Below, piece after piece: positions 1 to 6,160 of a DNA stretch of 6,160 nucleotides (positions within the stretch are counted from its first letter, which is position 1; every line of letters starts with the position of its first letter). The DNA comes from Streptomyces sp. NRRL B-1347 (GTDB lineage Bacteria > Actinomycetota > Actinomycetes > Streptomycetales > Streptomycetaceae), in assembly GCF_000720325.1 (NCBI RefSeq), contig NZ_JOJM01000149.1, positions 1 through 6,160 of the forward strand. Direction: 5' to 3'. The translations under genes and the position numbers were made by a program. Below the pieces are notes generated by a model. It was given only the letters and a program-made list of their open reading frames with translations, had not been told where the DNA came from and searched no databases.

Positions 1-277
1 GTTCCGGCTCCTGGAGCACTGGGGTGTCACCCCGGACGTGCTGATCGGCCACTCCATCGGTGAGATCGCCGCCGCGCATGTGGCGGGCGTGTTCTCCCTG
101 GAGGACGCGTGCACGCTGGTGGCGGCCCGTGGCCGTCTGATGCAGGCGCTGCCCGAAGGCGGCGCGATGGTGGCCGTCCAGGCGTCCGAGGAGGAGATCG
201 CCGGATCGCTCGCCGGTCGTGAGGCCGAGGTGAGCATCGCGGCCGTCAACGGCCCCACGGCCGTGGTCATCGCCGGT
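1..277 (+). repeat. Module-scale direct repeat, copy 1 (AT active-site half)
   Basis: By hand alignment, this segment matches 4544-4820 with no gaps at a constant offset of 4543 bases and about 30 mismatches in 277 positions (about 89% identity). Most differences are at third codon positions. It covers [11 protein letters not shown] through the AT active site to [12 protein letters not shown]. It reflects duplication or gene conversion between PKS modules. Confidence 0.8.
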
Positions 278-790
278 GACGAGGCCGCCGTACTGGAGAT
301 CGCCGGACAGTGGGCCGAGCAGGGGCGCAAGACGAGCCGCCTGCGGGTCAGTCACGCCTTCCACTCGCCCCGCATGGACGCCATGCTGGACGACTTCCGC
401 AAGGTCGTAGAGGGGCTTACGTTCGCCCCGCCGACCATCACTCTGGTCTCCAACGTGACCGGTGAGCCAGCGGGCACGGACGAGGTGTGTTCGCCGGAGT
501 ACTGGGTCCGCCATGTCCGGGAAGCCGTGCGCTTCCTGGACGGGATACGGGCGCTGGAGAAGCTGGGCGTGACCCGGTTCGTAGAGGTCGGCCCCGACGG
601 TGTGCTATCCGCGATGGCGCGGGACTGCCTGACGCGGGACGAGGTCGCGGCCTCGGCCGTGGTGCCGGTGCTGCGCAAGGACCGCCCGGAGGCGCGGGCG
701 CTGACGGCGGCGCTGGCCGAACTCCACGTCCACGGAGCCTCGGTGGAGTGGAAGCAGGTCTTCGCCGGGCGCGGCGCGCGGACGGTCGAG
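2..790 (+). other. Acyltransferase domain AT-A (C-terminal part), malonyl-CoA type
   Basis: The acyltransferase loads the extender unit from CoA onto the ACP of its module. The window enters just before the active site. The nucleophile Ser is codon 53-55 in GHSIGE, the conserved Arg is in AARGRLMQ, and the catalytic His lies in the HAFH motif at 353-364. HAFH (instead of YASH) at this position is the established signature of malonyl-CoA selectivity, and the surrounding [16 protein letters not shown] is also typical of malonyl ATs. The upstream specificity motif about 30 residues before the Ser lies outside the window. The C-terminal subdomain ends with [14 protein letters not shown], followed by the post-AT linker. 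Nothing in the visible part suggests inactivity. Confidence 0.9.
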
Positions 791-1132
791 CTGCCGACGT
801 ACGCCTTCCAGCGTGAGCGGTACTGGCTGGAGGACCACGCGGAGGCGTCGAACGGTTCCGCAGCCGTGGATGGCGTGGACGCGCGGTTCTGGGACGCGGT
901 GGAGCGCGAGGACCTGGAGACACTGGCAAAGGCACTGGACGTCGACGGGAGCGGCTCGCTGGGCGAGTTGCTGGCTGCTGGCGGTGCCCGCCGGGCTCGC
1001 GGACAGCGAGCTCACCGTCACGATCACGCAGGGGCTGGAGAAGTACGGCGCTCGCGTCGTACCGGTGGCGGTCGACGGCGGCATGGACCGCGATGGGCTC
1101 GCCGAGGTGCTGCTCGGTGCGCTCGGCGATGA
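2..1132 (+). CDS. Type I modular PKS, upstream portion (AT of module A), 5'-partial, ending at a frameshift-induced stop
   Basis: The frame is already open at the window edge (first full codon TTC at 2-4), so the true start lies upstream; GTG at 38 is an internal Val of the AT, not a start. About 324 codons (2-973) are recognisable PKS: C-terminal AT with active-site GHSIGE, malonyl-type HAFH, post-[14 protein letters not shown], then a linker and the FWDAVE dimerization helix. After about codon 324 the translation turns into Arg/Gly/Ala/His-rich sequence ([12 protein letters not shown]) unlike any PKS domain, and it stops at TGA 1130-1132 after some 52 out-of-frame residues. The homologous continuation lies in the next frame from 972. 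As written, this product would carry AT-A but no KR or ACP, so the module could not hold its chain. I infer that this and the downstream frame are two pieces of one gene. The PKS assignment is certain; whether the break is biological is open. Confidence 0.88.
   Translation, partial: FRLLEHWGVTPDVLIGHSIGEIAAAHVAGVFSLEDACTLVAARGRLMQALPEGGAMVAVQASEEEIAGSLAGREAEVSIAAVNGPTAVVIAGDEAAVLEIAGQWAEQGRKTSRLRVSHAFHSPRMDAMLDDFRKVVEGLTFAPPTITLVSNVTGEPAGTDEVCSPEYWVRHVREAVRFLDGIRALEKLGVTRFVEVGPDGVLSAMARDCLTRDEVAASAVVPVLRKDRPEARALTAALAELHVHGASVEWKQVFAGRGARTVELPTYAFQRERYWLEDHAEASNGSAAVDGVDARFWDAVEREDLETLAKALDVDGSGSLGELLAAGGARRARGQRAHRHDHAGAGEVRRSRRTGGGRRRHGPRWARRGAARCARR
791..832 (+). other. Post-AT linker motif, module A
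   Basis: Residues [14 protein letters not shown] form the conserved post-AT segment of cis-AT PKSs, which packs back against the KS-AT linker and AT. It marks the C-terminal boundary of the AT didomain. The same motif recurs in module B at 5340-5378. Confidence 0.85.
878..973 (+). other. Dimerization element (DE) of module A, C-terminally truncated
   Basis: Residues [17 protein letters not shown], then a short acidic stretch ending LGELL, match the helical dimerization element that precedes the KR in many AT-KR modules lacking a DH. Module B has the equivalent [17 protein letters not shown] at 5436. In module B the element continues through MPALSAYHR and STIDGW into the KR strand YRVSWKP; in module A all of that is missing. 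The reading frame changes at its last codons (971-973 versus 972-974). Confidence 0.7.
968..985 (+). other. Frame-break junction with about 119 bp missing relative to module B
   Basis: Upstream homology to module B ends at LL (968-973, codons starting 2 mod 3), matching VM at 5526-5531. Downstream homology starts at Trp 972-974 (codons starting 0 mod 3), matching Trp 5649-5651. Module B has 117 bases between these points; module A has an overlap of 2. The difference is 119 bases, which is 3n+2 and so breaks the frame. The junction is rich in short CTG/CTGG repeats that could mediate slippage, microhomology deletion or a faulty assembly join. The length difference from the post-AT motif (791/5340) to the shared GAVSVGRSD motif is 134 bases, also not a multiple of 3, so the break does not depend on exact placement. 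Confidence 0.85.
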
Positions 1133-2250
1133 GTCCGAGGCGCGTGTGTTGTCGTTGCTCGCGCTGGACGAGGAGCCGTGTGCCGCGGAGCCGGTGGTCA
1201 CCGCCGGACTCGCGCTGACGCTGCGGCTGGTGCAGGCCGCGGCCGGGTCGGACGTGGGCCTTCGGGTGTGGTGTGCCTCGCGGGGTGCGGTGTCGGTGGG
1301 TCGTTCCGACCGGCTCGCGAGTGCCGCGCAGGCACAGGTGTGGGGCCTCGGCCGGGTGGCGGCGCTGGAGCATCCGCAGATCTGGGGCGGGCTCGTCGAT
1401 CTGCCCGAGACGCTCGACGAGCGCGCCGTGTCGCGGCTGGCCGGGGTGCTGTCCGCGAAGGACGGCGAGGACGAGACGGCGATCCGGGGCTCCGGTGTGT
1501 TCGGCCGGCGGCTGGTGCGCACGGCGTCGACGGGCGGCGAGGCGTGGCGGCCGAGCGGCTCGGTGCTGATCACCGGTGGTACGGGTGCGCTGGGCGCGCA
1601 CGTGGCGCGCTGGGCGGTGCGTGAGGGCGCCGAGCACGTGGTGCTGACCAGCCGCCGCGGGGCGGAGGCCGAGGGTGCCGCCGAGCTGAGGGCGGAGCTG
1701 GAAGGGCTCGGCGCCGCCGTGTCGGTGGTGGCCTGCGACGCCTCCGACCGGGATGCGCTGGCCGAGTTGCTGGCGGGCATTCCCGAGCGCCTCCCGCTGC
1801 GCGGTGTGGTGCACGCGGCCGGTGTGCTGGATGACGGCGTCCTGGACGGTCTGACCGACGAGCAGCTCGCCGGGGTGCTGGGAGCGAAGGTCGAGGGCGC
1901 GCGGCTGCTGCACGAGCTGACGGCCGACCTGGAACTGGACGCGTTCGTGCTGTTCTCGTCGTTCGCCGGTGTGGTGGGCGGCGCCGGACAGGGTGCCTAC
2001 GCGGCGGCGAACGCGTATCTGGACGCGCTGGCCGTGGTGCGCCGTGGTGCCGGTCTTGCCGGTACGGCGGTGGCCTGGGGACCGTGGGCCGAATCCGGTA
2101 TGGCCGCGAGCGGCCGCGCCGGGGAGCGGGTGCGCGGTGGCGCGGTGTCCGCGATGGCCCCGGCGCTGGCGGTGGACGCGCTGAGCTGGGCCGTCGGCCA
2201 AGAGGAGGCGTCGCTCGTCGTCGCGGACGTCGACTGGGAGCGCCTGGCCC
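972..2250 (+). other. Ketoreductase domain KR-A, B-type fingerprint, missing its first structural strand
   Basis: The ketoreductase reduces the beta-ketoacyl-ACP with NADPH. The structural subdomain runs to about 1550 and contains GAVSVGRSD and QVWGLGRV. The catalytic subdomain starts with [12 protein letters not shown]; the Rossmann motif TGGTGALG is at 1572-1595. LDD is at 1827-1835. Catalytic residues are Lys 1887-1889 (GAKVEGA), Ser 1959-1961 (LFSSF), Tyr 1998-2000 and Asn 2010-2012 (YAAANAY). LDD together with Val instead of Trp eight residues before Tyr (1974-1976) marks a B-type KR, giving a D-configured (usually 3R) hydroxyl. The chain enters directly at WLLAVPAGL; the expected opening strand (YRVSWKP in module B) is absent because of the frame-break deletion. 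So the catalytic half looks sound, but the structural half would be damaged even if the frame were restored by recoding. Confidence 0.88.
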
Positions 2251-5200
2251 CGTCGCTGGCCGCCGCGCACGGCGGCACTCTCGTCAGCGGCATCCCCGAG
2301 GCGCACAAGCACCTGGCCACGGACGACGGCGGCGCCGGTACGGCGGCGGCCACCTTCGCCGGGAAGCTCGCCGGACTGTCGGCGGCCGAACGCAACGAGG
2401 CCGTGCTGGAGCTGGTCCGCGGCCAAGCGGCCTCGGTGCTCGGCCACACCTCGGCGGACTCGATCGAGCCCGGCCGCGCCTTCCGCGACCTCGGGTTCGA
2501 CTCCCTCACGGCGGTCGAGCTGCGCAACCGGCTGGACCTCGCGACGGGCCTGCGTCTCCCGGCGACGCTCGTCTTCGACTACCCGACCGCCGCCGAACTG
2601 GCCGACTACCTGGACGCCGAGGCGTTCGGCACGGCCCAGCCGGCCCTTGACACCGCCCGGCCGAACGCGGTGGCCGTGGACCACGACCCCATCGCGATCG
2701 TGGCGATGAGCTGCCACTTCCCCGGAGACGTCCACACACCGGAGGACCTGTGGCGGCTGGTGGCCGAAGGCGCCGACGCCATCTCCGCATTCCCCGCCGA
2801 CCGCGGTTGGGACCTCGACGGGCTGTACGACCCCGACCCCGAGCGGCTCGGCACGTCCTACGCCCGCGAGGGCGGCTTCCTCTACGGCGCCCCGCAATTC
2901 GACGCCAGGTTCTTCGGGATCTCCCCGCGTGAGGCGCTGGCCATGGACCCGCAGCAGCGGCTGCTCCTTGAGACCTCGTGGGAGGCGTTCGAGCGCGCCG
3001 GTATCGCTCCCGAGTCGCTGAGGGGTGCCCGGGCGGGTGTGTTCGTCGGGACGAACGGCCAGGACTACGCCGGATTGTGGGTGGACTCCCAGGGCGACCT
3101 CGAAGGCCACTTGGGCACGGGCAGCGCGGCCAGCGTGGTGTCGGGGCGCATCTCCTACACCTTCGGTCTCGAAGGGCCCGCGGTGACGGTGGACACGGCG
3201 TGTTCGTCGTCGCTGGTGGCGCTCCACATGGCCATGCAGGCGCTGCGCCAGGGCGAGTGTGACCTGGCCCTTGCCGGTGGTGTGTCGGTGATGTCGACAC
3301 CCGGCGCCTTTGTGGAGTTCAGCCGCCAGCGTGGCCTGGCCCCCGATGGCAGGTGCAAGCCGTTCGCGGACGCGGCGGACGGTACGGGCTGGTCCGAGGG
3401 TGTGGGCCTGCTGCTGGTGGAGCGGTTGTCGGACGCGCGGAAGAACGGCCATCCGGTCCTGGCGATCGTGCGTGGCTCGGCGGTCAACCAGGACGGCGCG
3501 TCCAATGGCCTTACGGCGCCCAACGGTCCGTCCCAGCAGCGGGTGATCCGCCAGGCACTGGCCAGCGCGGGGCTGTCGGCCACCGAGGTGGACGCGGTCG
3601 AGGCGCACGGTACGGGTACGACGCTGGGTGACCCGATCGAGGCGCAGGCACTGCTGGCCACGTACGGCCAGGAGCGGTCCGAGGAGCAGCCGCTGTGGCT
3701 GGGGGCCATCAAGTCGAACATCGGGCACACCCAGGCCGCCGCCGGTGTCGCGGGAATCATCAAGATGGTGATGGCGATGCGCGAGGGCGTGTTGCCGAAG
3801 ATCCTTCACCTGGACGAGCCGTCGCGGGAGGTGGACTGGTCGGCGGGTGAGGTGCGTCCGCTGACCGAGGCCACCGCATGGCCGGAAACCGGCCGTCCGC
3901 GCCGGGCGGGCATCTCCTCGTTCGGGCTCAGCGGGACCAACGCCCACACCATCATCGAGCAGGCGCCGGAGGCCGGGCAGCCCGCGGCTTCGGACGCCGT
4001 GGCTCCCGCTTCCACTCCGGTTTCCGCTTCCGTGACCGTCGGGTCGTCGGCAGTGGTGCCGTGGCTGGTCTCGGCCAAGAGCCAGGAGGCGTTGCGGGCA
4101 CAGGCCGGGCGGCTCGCCGCGCATGTGGCGGCCCGGGGTGACCTCGATGTGCTGGATGTGGGGTATTCGCTGGCGGCCAGGTCGGTGTTCGAGCACCGTG
4201 CCGTGCTGGTCGGCGAGGACCGGGAAGCCCTTCTGCGTGGTCTTGAGGCCGTGGCCGGGAGCGGAATCGCTTCCGGTGTGGTCCAGGGGCAGGCGGTGTC
4301 CGGCGGTAAGACGGCGTTCCTGTTCTCGGGTCAGGGTGCGCAACGCCTGGGTATGGGGCGGGAGTTGTACGACGCCTTCCCGGTGTTCGCCCGCGCCCTG
4401 GACGAGGTGTGCGCGCACCTGGACGTCGTACTGGACCGCTCGCTGAAGGACGTGATGTTCGCGGCCGAGGGTGGCGCGGACGCCGAGCTGCTGAACCAGA
4501 CGGCGTTCACGCAGCCCGCGCTCTTCGCCATCGAAGTGGCGCTGTTCCGGCTCCTTGAGCACTGGGGTGTCACCCCGGATGTGGTGATGGGGCACTCGGT
4601 GGGTGAGATCGCCGCCGCGCATGTGGCGGGGGTGTTCTCGCTTCAGGACGCGTGCACGCTGATCGCGGCGCGTGGCCGTCTGATGCAGGCCCTGCCGGAG
4701 GGCGGCGCGATGGTGGCGGTGCAGGCGTCGGAGGAGGAGATCACGGCGTCGCTCGCCGGTCGTGAGGCCGAGGTGAGCATCGCGGCGGTCAACGGACCGA
4801 CGGCCGTGGTGATCGCCGGGCACACGCAAGCGGTCCAGGAGGTGGCGGACACCTGGACGGCGAAGGGGAGGAAGACTAGGTGTTTGCGGGTCTCACATGC
4901 GTTTCACTCTTACCTCATGGACAGTATGTTGGACGAGTTCGGCCAAGTGGTCCGTGAGGTGTCTCTTGAACCGCCGACCATGGCGCTGGTGTCCAATGTC
5001 ACTGGTGGGCCGGCCTCGGAGGGAGAGACGTGTTCTCCGGATTACTGGGTCAGGCATGTGCGTGAGGCGGTTCGGTTCGCGGATGGGGTTCGTTCGCTTA
5101 AGGCGTTGGGTGTGACAAGGTTCTTGGAAGTCGGTCCGGACGGTGTGCTCACCGCCATGGCCCAGGACTGCCTCGCGGAAAGCTCCGAGGACGCTTCGGC

Positions 5201-6160
5201 GACGGTTCTGGTCCCGGTGCTGCGTAAAGAGCGCCCCGAAGCGGGGACGTTGATGACGGCGCTTGCCGAACTGCATGCACACGGTGCCACGGTGGGCTGG
5301 GAATCGATATTCGCCGGACAAGGTGCCGGCAAGGTGGAGCTGCCCACATACGCGTTTCAGCGTGAACGGTTCTGGCCTGAGGCATCCGCGTCCGGCGGCG
5401 GCCGGAATTCCGGTTCGACGGCCGCGGACTCGGTGGACGCGCGGTTCTGGGAAGCGGTCGAGCGCGAGGATCTCGAAGCGCTCGCCCAGGCGCTCGACGT
5501 CGATGGCAACGCACCGCTGAGTACGGTCATGCCCGCGCTGTCCGCGTATCACCGGAGCAACCGCCAGCAATCCACGATCGATGGTTGGCGTTATCGGGTG
5601 TCGTGGAAGCCGGTTGGGGATGTGGCCGGTGGGTCGCTGTCGGGGATGTGGCTGGTGGTGGTCCCGGCGTCGTGTGCCGGGGACGAGTCGGTGGCGGGCG
5701 TTGTTTCCGGGCTTGAGCGGCATGGTGCCGCTGTGGTGTCGCTGGTGGTGGGGGAGGGGGACCTCGATGCCGGGGTGCTGAGCGGGCGGCTGCGTGAAGT
5801 CCTCGCTGCCGCACCGGAGGTGGGTGGTGTGGTGTCGCTGCTCGCTCTGGACGAGGGGTCGTGCCCGGGGTATCCGGAGCTGTCGGCTGGTTTTGCTTCG
5901 ACGTTGACGCTGGTGCAGGCATTGGCCGAGGTGGACGCCGAGGGTCTGTTGTGGTGTGTGTCGCGGGGTGCCGTGTCGGTGGGCCGTTCGGATCGGCTCG
6001 CGAGCACCGCGCAGTCGCAGGTGTGGGGCTTGGGCCGGGTAGTGGGGTTGGAGCACTCGGCGCTGTGGGGTGGTCTGGTTGATCTGCCCGAGGTGCTGGA
6101 TGAGCGTGCGGTCGCGCGGCTGGTGGGCGTGCTGTCCGGCGGGGCCGGTGAGGCTGCTGA
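972..6160 (+). CDS. Type I modular PKS, downstream portion: KR-ACP of module A and KS-AT-partial KR of module B, 3'-partial
   Basis: An uninterrupted frame of 1729 codons (codon starts at 0 mod 3) runs from the break to the window end and continues beyond it. Domain order: KR (972-2250), ACP (2361-2625), KS (2685-3962), AT (4311-5290), dimerization element (5436-5588) and start of a second KR (5589-6160). All catalytic residues that fall in the window are present: KR Lys/Ser/Tyr/Asn, ACP Ser, KS Cys-His-His and AT Ser-His. It is a cytosolic megasynthase that extends an ACP-bound polyketide by decarboxylative condensation. The listed start is the first homologous codon (Trp, 972), not an initiation codon. 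In-frame candidates are ATG 870, GTG 984, GTG 1065 and ATG 1083; none has a convincing Shine-Dalgarno 5-12 bases upstream, so independent translation is not supported. I noticed no in-frame TTA codon, so there is no sign of bldA control here. Confidence 0.9.
2361..2625 (+). other. Acyl carrier protein domain ACP-A
   Basis: The ACP carries the growing chain on a phosphopantetheine arm attached to Ser. The motif [16 protein letters not shown] contains that Ser at codon 2502-2504. The helices before it ([15 protein letters not shown]) and after it ([19 protein letters not shown]) are typical of actinobacterial cis-AT PKS ACPs. It ends module A. About 20 residues further on, KS-B begins on the same chain, so transfer to module B is within one protein and needs no docking domains. 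Confidence 0.94.
2685..3962 (+). other. Ketosynthase domain KS-B, complete and apparently active
   Basis: The ketosynthase accepts the chain from ACP-A and condenses it with the extender unit on ACP-B. It starts at [14 protein letters not shown] and ends at [11 protein letters not shown], about 426 residues, the normal KS length. The active-site Cys is codon 3201-3203 in VDTACSSS. The two catalytic His are at 3606-3608 (EAHGTGT) and 3726-3728 (NIGHTQ). Cys (not Gln or Ser) shows it is an extension KS and not a KSQ loading domain. The N-terminal segment has His and Asp in CHFPGD where Arg and Gly are more usual; I regard this as neutral variation. Confidence 0.95.
3963..4310 (+). other. KS-AT interdomain linker, module B
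   Basis: The segment begins with a low-complexity Ala/Pro/Ser/Val stretch (about 3975-4050). It then has the conserved linker fold [24 protein letters not shown] and [16 protein letters not shown], which joins KS to AT in cis-AT PKSs. It ends just before the AT opening motif FLFSGQGAQ. It is continuous coding sequence. Confidence 0.82.
4311..5290 (+). other. Acyltransferase domain AT-B, complete, malonyl-CoA type
   Basis: The domain opens with [16 protein letters not shown] and has the malonyl-type upstream motif [12 protein letters not shown]. The catalytic Ser is codon 4596-4598 in GHSVGE, the conserved Arg is in AARGRLMQ, and HAFH at 4896-4907 carries the catalytic His. Both specificity motifs agree on malonyl-CoA, so an acetate unit with no alpha-branch is predicted. 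HAFH is followed by Ser-Tyr-Leu-Met where Pro (as in AT-A) or His is more familiar after the Ser. The first half is close to AT-A in DNA, the second half is not, and 4862-5160 has visibly lower GC than its surroundings, suggesting a mosaic domain. All catalytic positions are intact. Confidence 0.93.
4544..4820 (+). repeat. Module-scale direct repeat, copy 2 (AT active-site half)
   Basis: This is the partner of 1-277. Directly after position 4820 the identity to AT-A falls to about 63% over the next 102 bases by hand count, although the alignment stays gap-free to the HAFH motif. A weaker repeat between the same modules resumes in the KR structural region (1278-1430 versus 5961-6113). Confidence 0.8.
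5340..5378 (+). other. Post-AT linker motif, module B
   Basis: Residues [13 protein letters not shown] repeat the conserved post-AT motif of module A with Phe in place of Tyr. A Gly/Ser/Ala-rich linker (about 5379-5435) follows before the dimerization element. Confidence 0.85.
5436..5588 (+). other. Dimerization element (DE) of module B, complete
   Basis: Residues [26 protein letters not shown] and STIDGW form the full pre-KR dimerization element, leading directly into the KR strand YRVSWKP at 5589. This element is known mainly from modules that have a KR but no DH, so I infer module B is KS-AT-KR-ACP although its end is outside the window. It is the intact counterpart of the truncated element at 878-973. 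Confidence 0.7.
5589..6160 (+). other. Ketoreductase domain KR-B, N-terminal structural subdomain, cut by the window edge
   Basis: The subdomain begins with [11 protein letters not shown] and has the same landmarks as [37 protein letters not shown] and [15 protein letters not shown]. The window ends before the NADPH-binding TGGTGxLG motif, so activity and stereochemical type cannot be judged. The DNA between about 5961 and 6113 is clearly related to 1278-1430 of module A. Confidence 0.88.

Noticed and set aside
38..40. GTG as a gene start
   Set aside because: It is the Val just before LIGHSIGE inside the AT. The homologous AT sequence [12 protein letters not shown] is present upstream in the same frame up to base 2.
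971..973. Programmed ribosomal frameshifting at the AT-KR junction
   Set aside because: There is no recognisable slippery heptamer with a downstream structure, PKS genes are not known for it, and a frameshift alone would still leave about 39 conserved residues missing.
1178..1624. Short plus-strand open frames within the KR-A region in other frames
   Set aside because: They overlap well-conserved KR sequence in the correct frame and encode Arg/Gly/Ala-rich low-complexity peptides.
605..1780. A 391-codon minus-strand open frame rich in Ser, Ala and Thr crossing the frame-break region
   Set aside because: It is an antisense shadow of the AT-KR coding sequence with low-complexity composition. 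It does not explain the frame break.
2626..2684. A possible gene boundary with docking domains between ACP-A and KS-B
   Set aside because: The frame is continuous with no stop, there is no coiled-coil docking segment, and the linker is only about 20 residues, so the two modules share one polypeptide.
438..4829. A 1463-codon open frame on the minus strand spanning most of the window
   Set aside because: It lies antisense to intact PKS domains with all catalytic motifs. Its translation is Arg/His/Gly/Pro-rich with no recognisable domain. Long antisense frames are expected where the sense gene uses almost only G or C at third positions.
4893..6056. A 387-codon minus-strand open frame opposite AT-B and KR-B
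   Set aside because: It is composition-driven antisense of conserved PKS coding sequence, with Arg/His-rich translation and no domain. The matching part of module A gives a similar antisense frame, as expected from homologous sense sequence.

Overview
The whole 6160-base window is the interior of a type I modular polyketide synthase (PKS) coded on the + strand. The very high GC content (about 70% or more in most stretches), the strong preference for G or C at third codon positions and the cis-AT module layout point to an actinomycete, most likely Streptomyces or a close relative. Neither the start nor the end of the PKS reading frame lies in the window. I see no intergenic region, promoter, terminator, RNA gene, mobile element or CRISPR array. 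There is no gene-free stretch longer than 300 bases.

Layout. Module A is entered partway through its acyltransferase: AT-A C-terminal part (2-790), post-AT motif (791-832), dimerization element (878-973), ketoreductase KR-A (972-2250) and acyl carrier protein ACP-A (2361-2625). Module B follows on the same polypeptide with no docking domain between: ketosynthase KS-B (2685-3962), KS-AT linker (3963-4310), complete AT-B (4311-5290), post-AT motif (5340-5378), dimerization element (5436-5588) and the first part of KR-B (5589-6160, cut by the window edge). Module A has no DH or ER and reads as KS-AT-KR-ACP; module B probably has the same plan. Both ATs carry malonyl-CoA signatures (HAFH; QTAFTQ is also visible in AT-B). 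KR-A has a B-type LDD fingerprint. If functional, the pair would add acetate units, leaving a D-configured (usually 3R) beta-hydroxyl after module A, as in polyol or polyene macrolide assembly lines. I cannot name the product or gene cluster.

The main anomaly is a reading-frame break at about 971-973, between AT-A and KR-A. AT-A is read with codons starting at positions equal to 2 mod 3. Everything from 972 on is read with codons starting at 0 mod 3 and stays open to the end of the window. Compared with module B, module A lacks about 119 bp (3n+2) at this point, covering the end of the dimerization element and the first strand of the KR. Read literally, the protein stops at 1132 after AT-A and a 52-residue out-of-frame tail. 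This is either a real lesion (a split or broken PKS) or a misassembly of repetitive PKS sequence.

The second anomaly is that AT-B looks mosaic. Its active-site half is about 89% identical in DNA to AT-A. From about 4820 the identity falls to roughly 63% in the next 100 bases, and from about 4862 to 5160 the GC content drops to about 59% with more A/T-ending and rarer codons. I found no evidence of a non-PKS or undescribed system.
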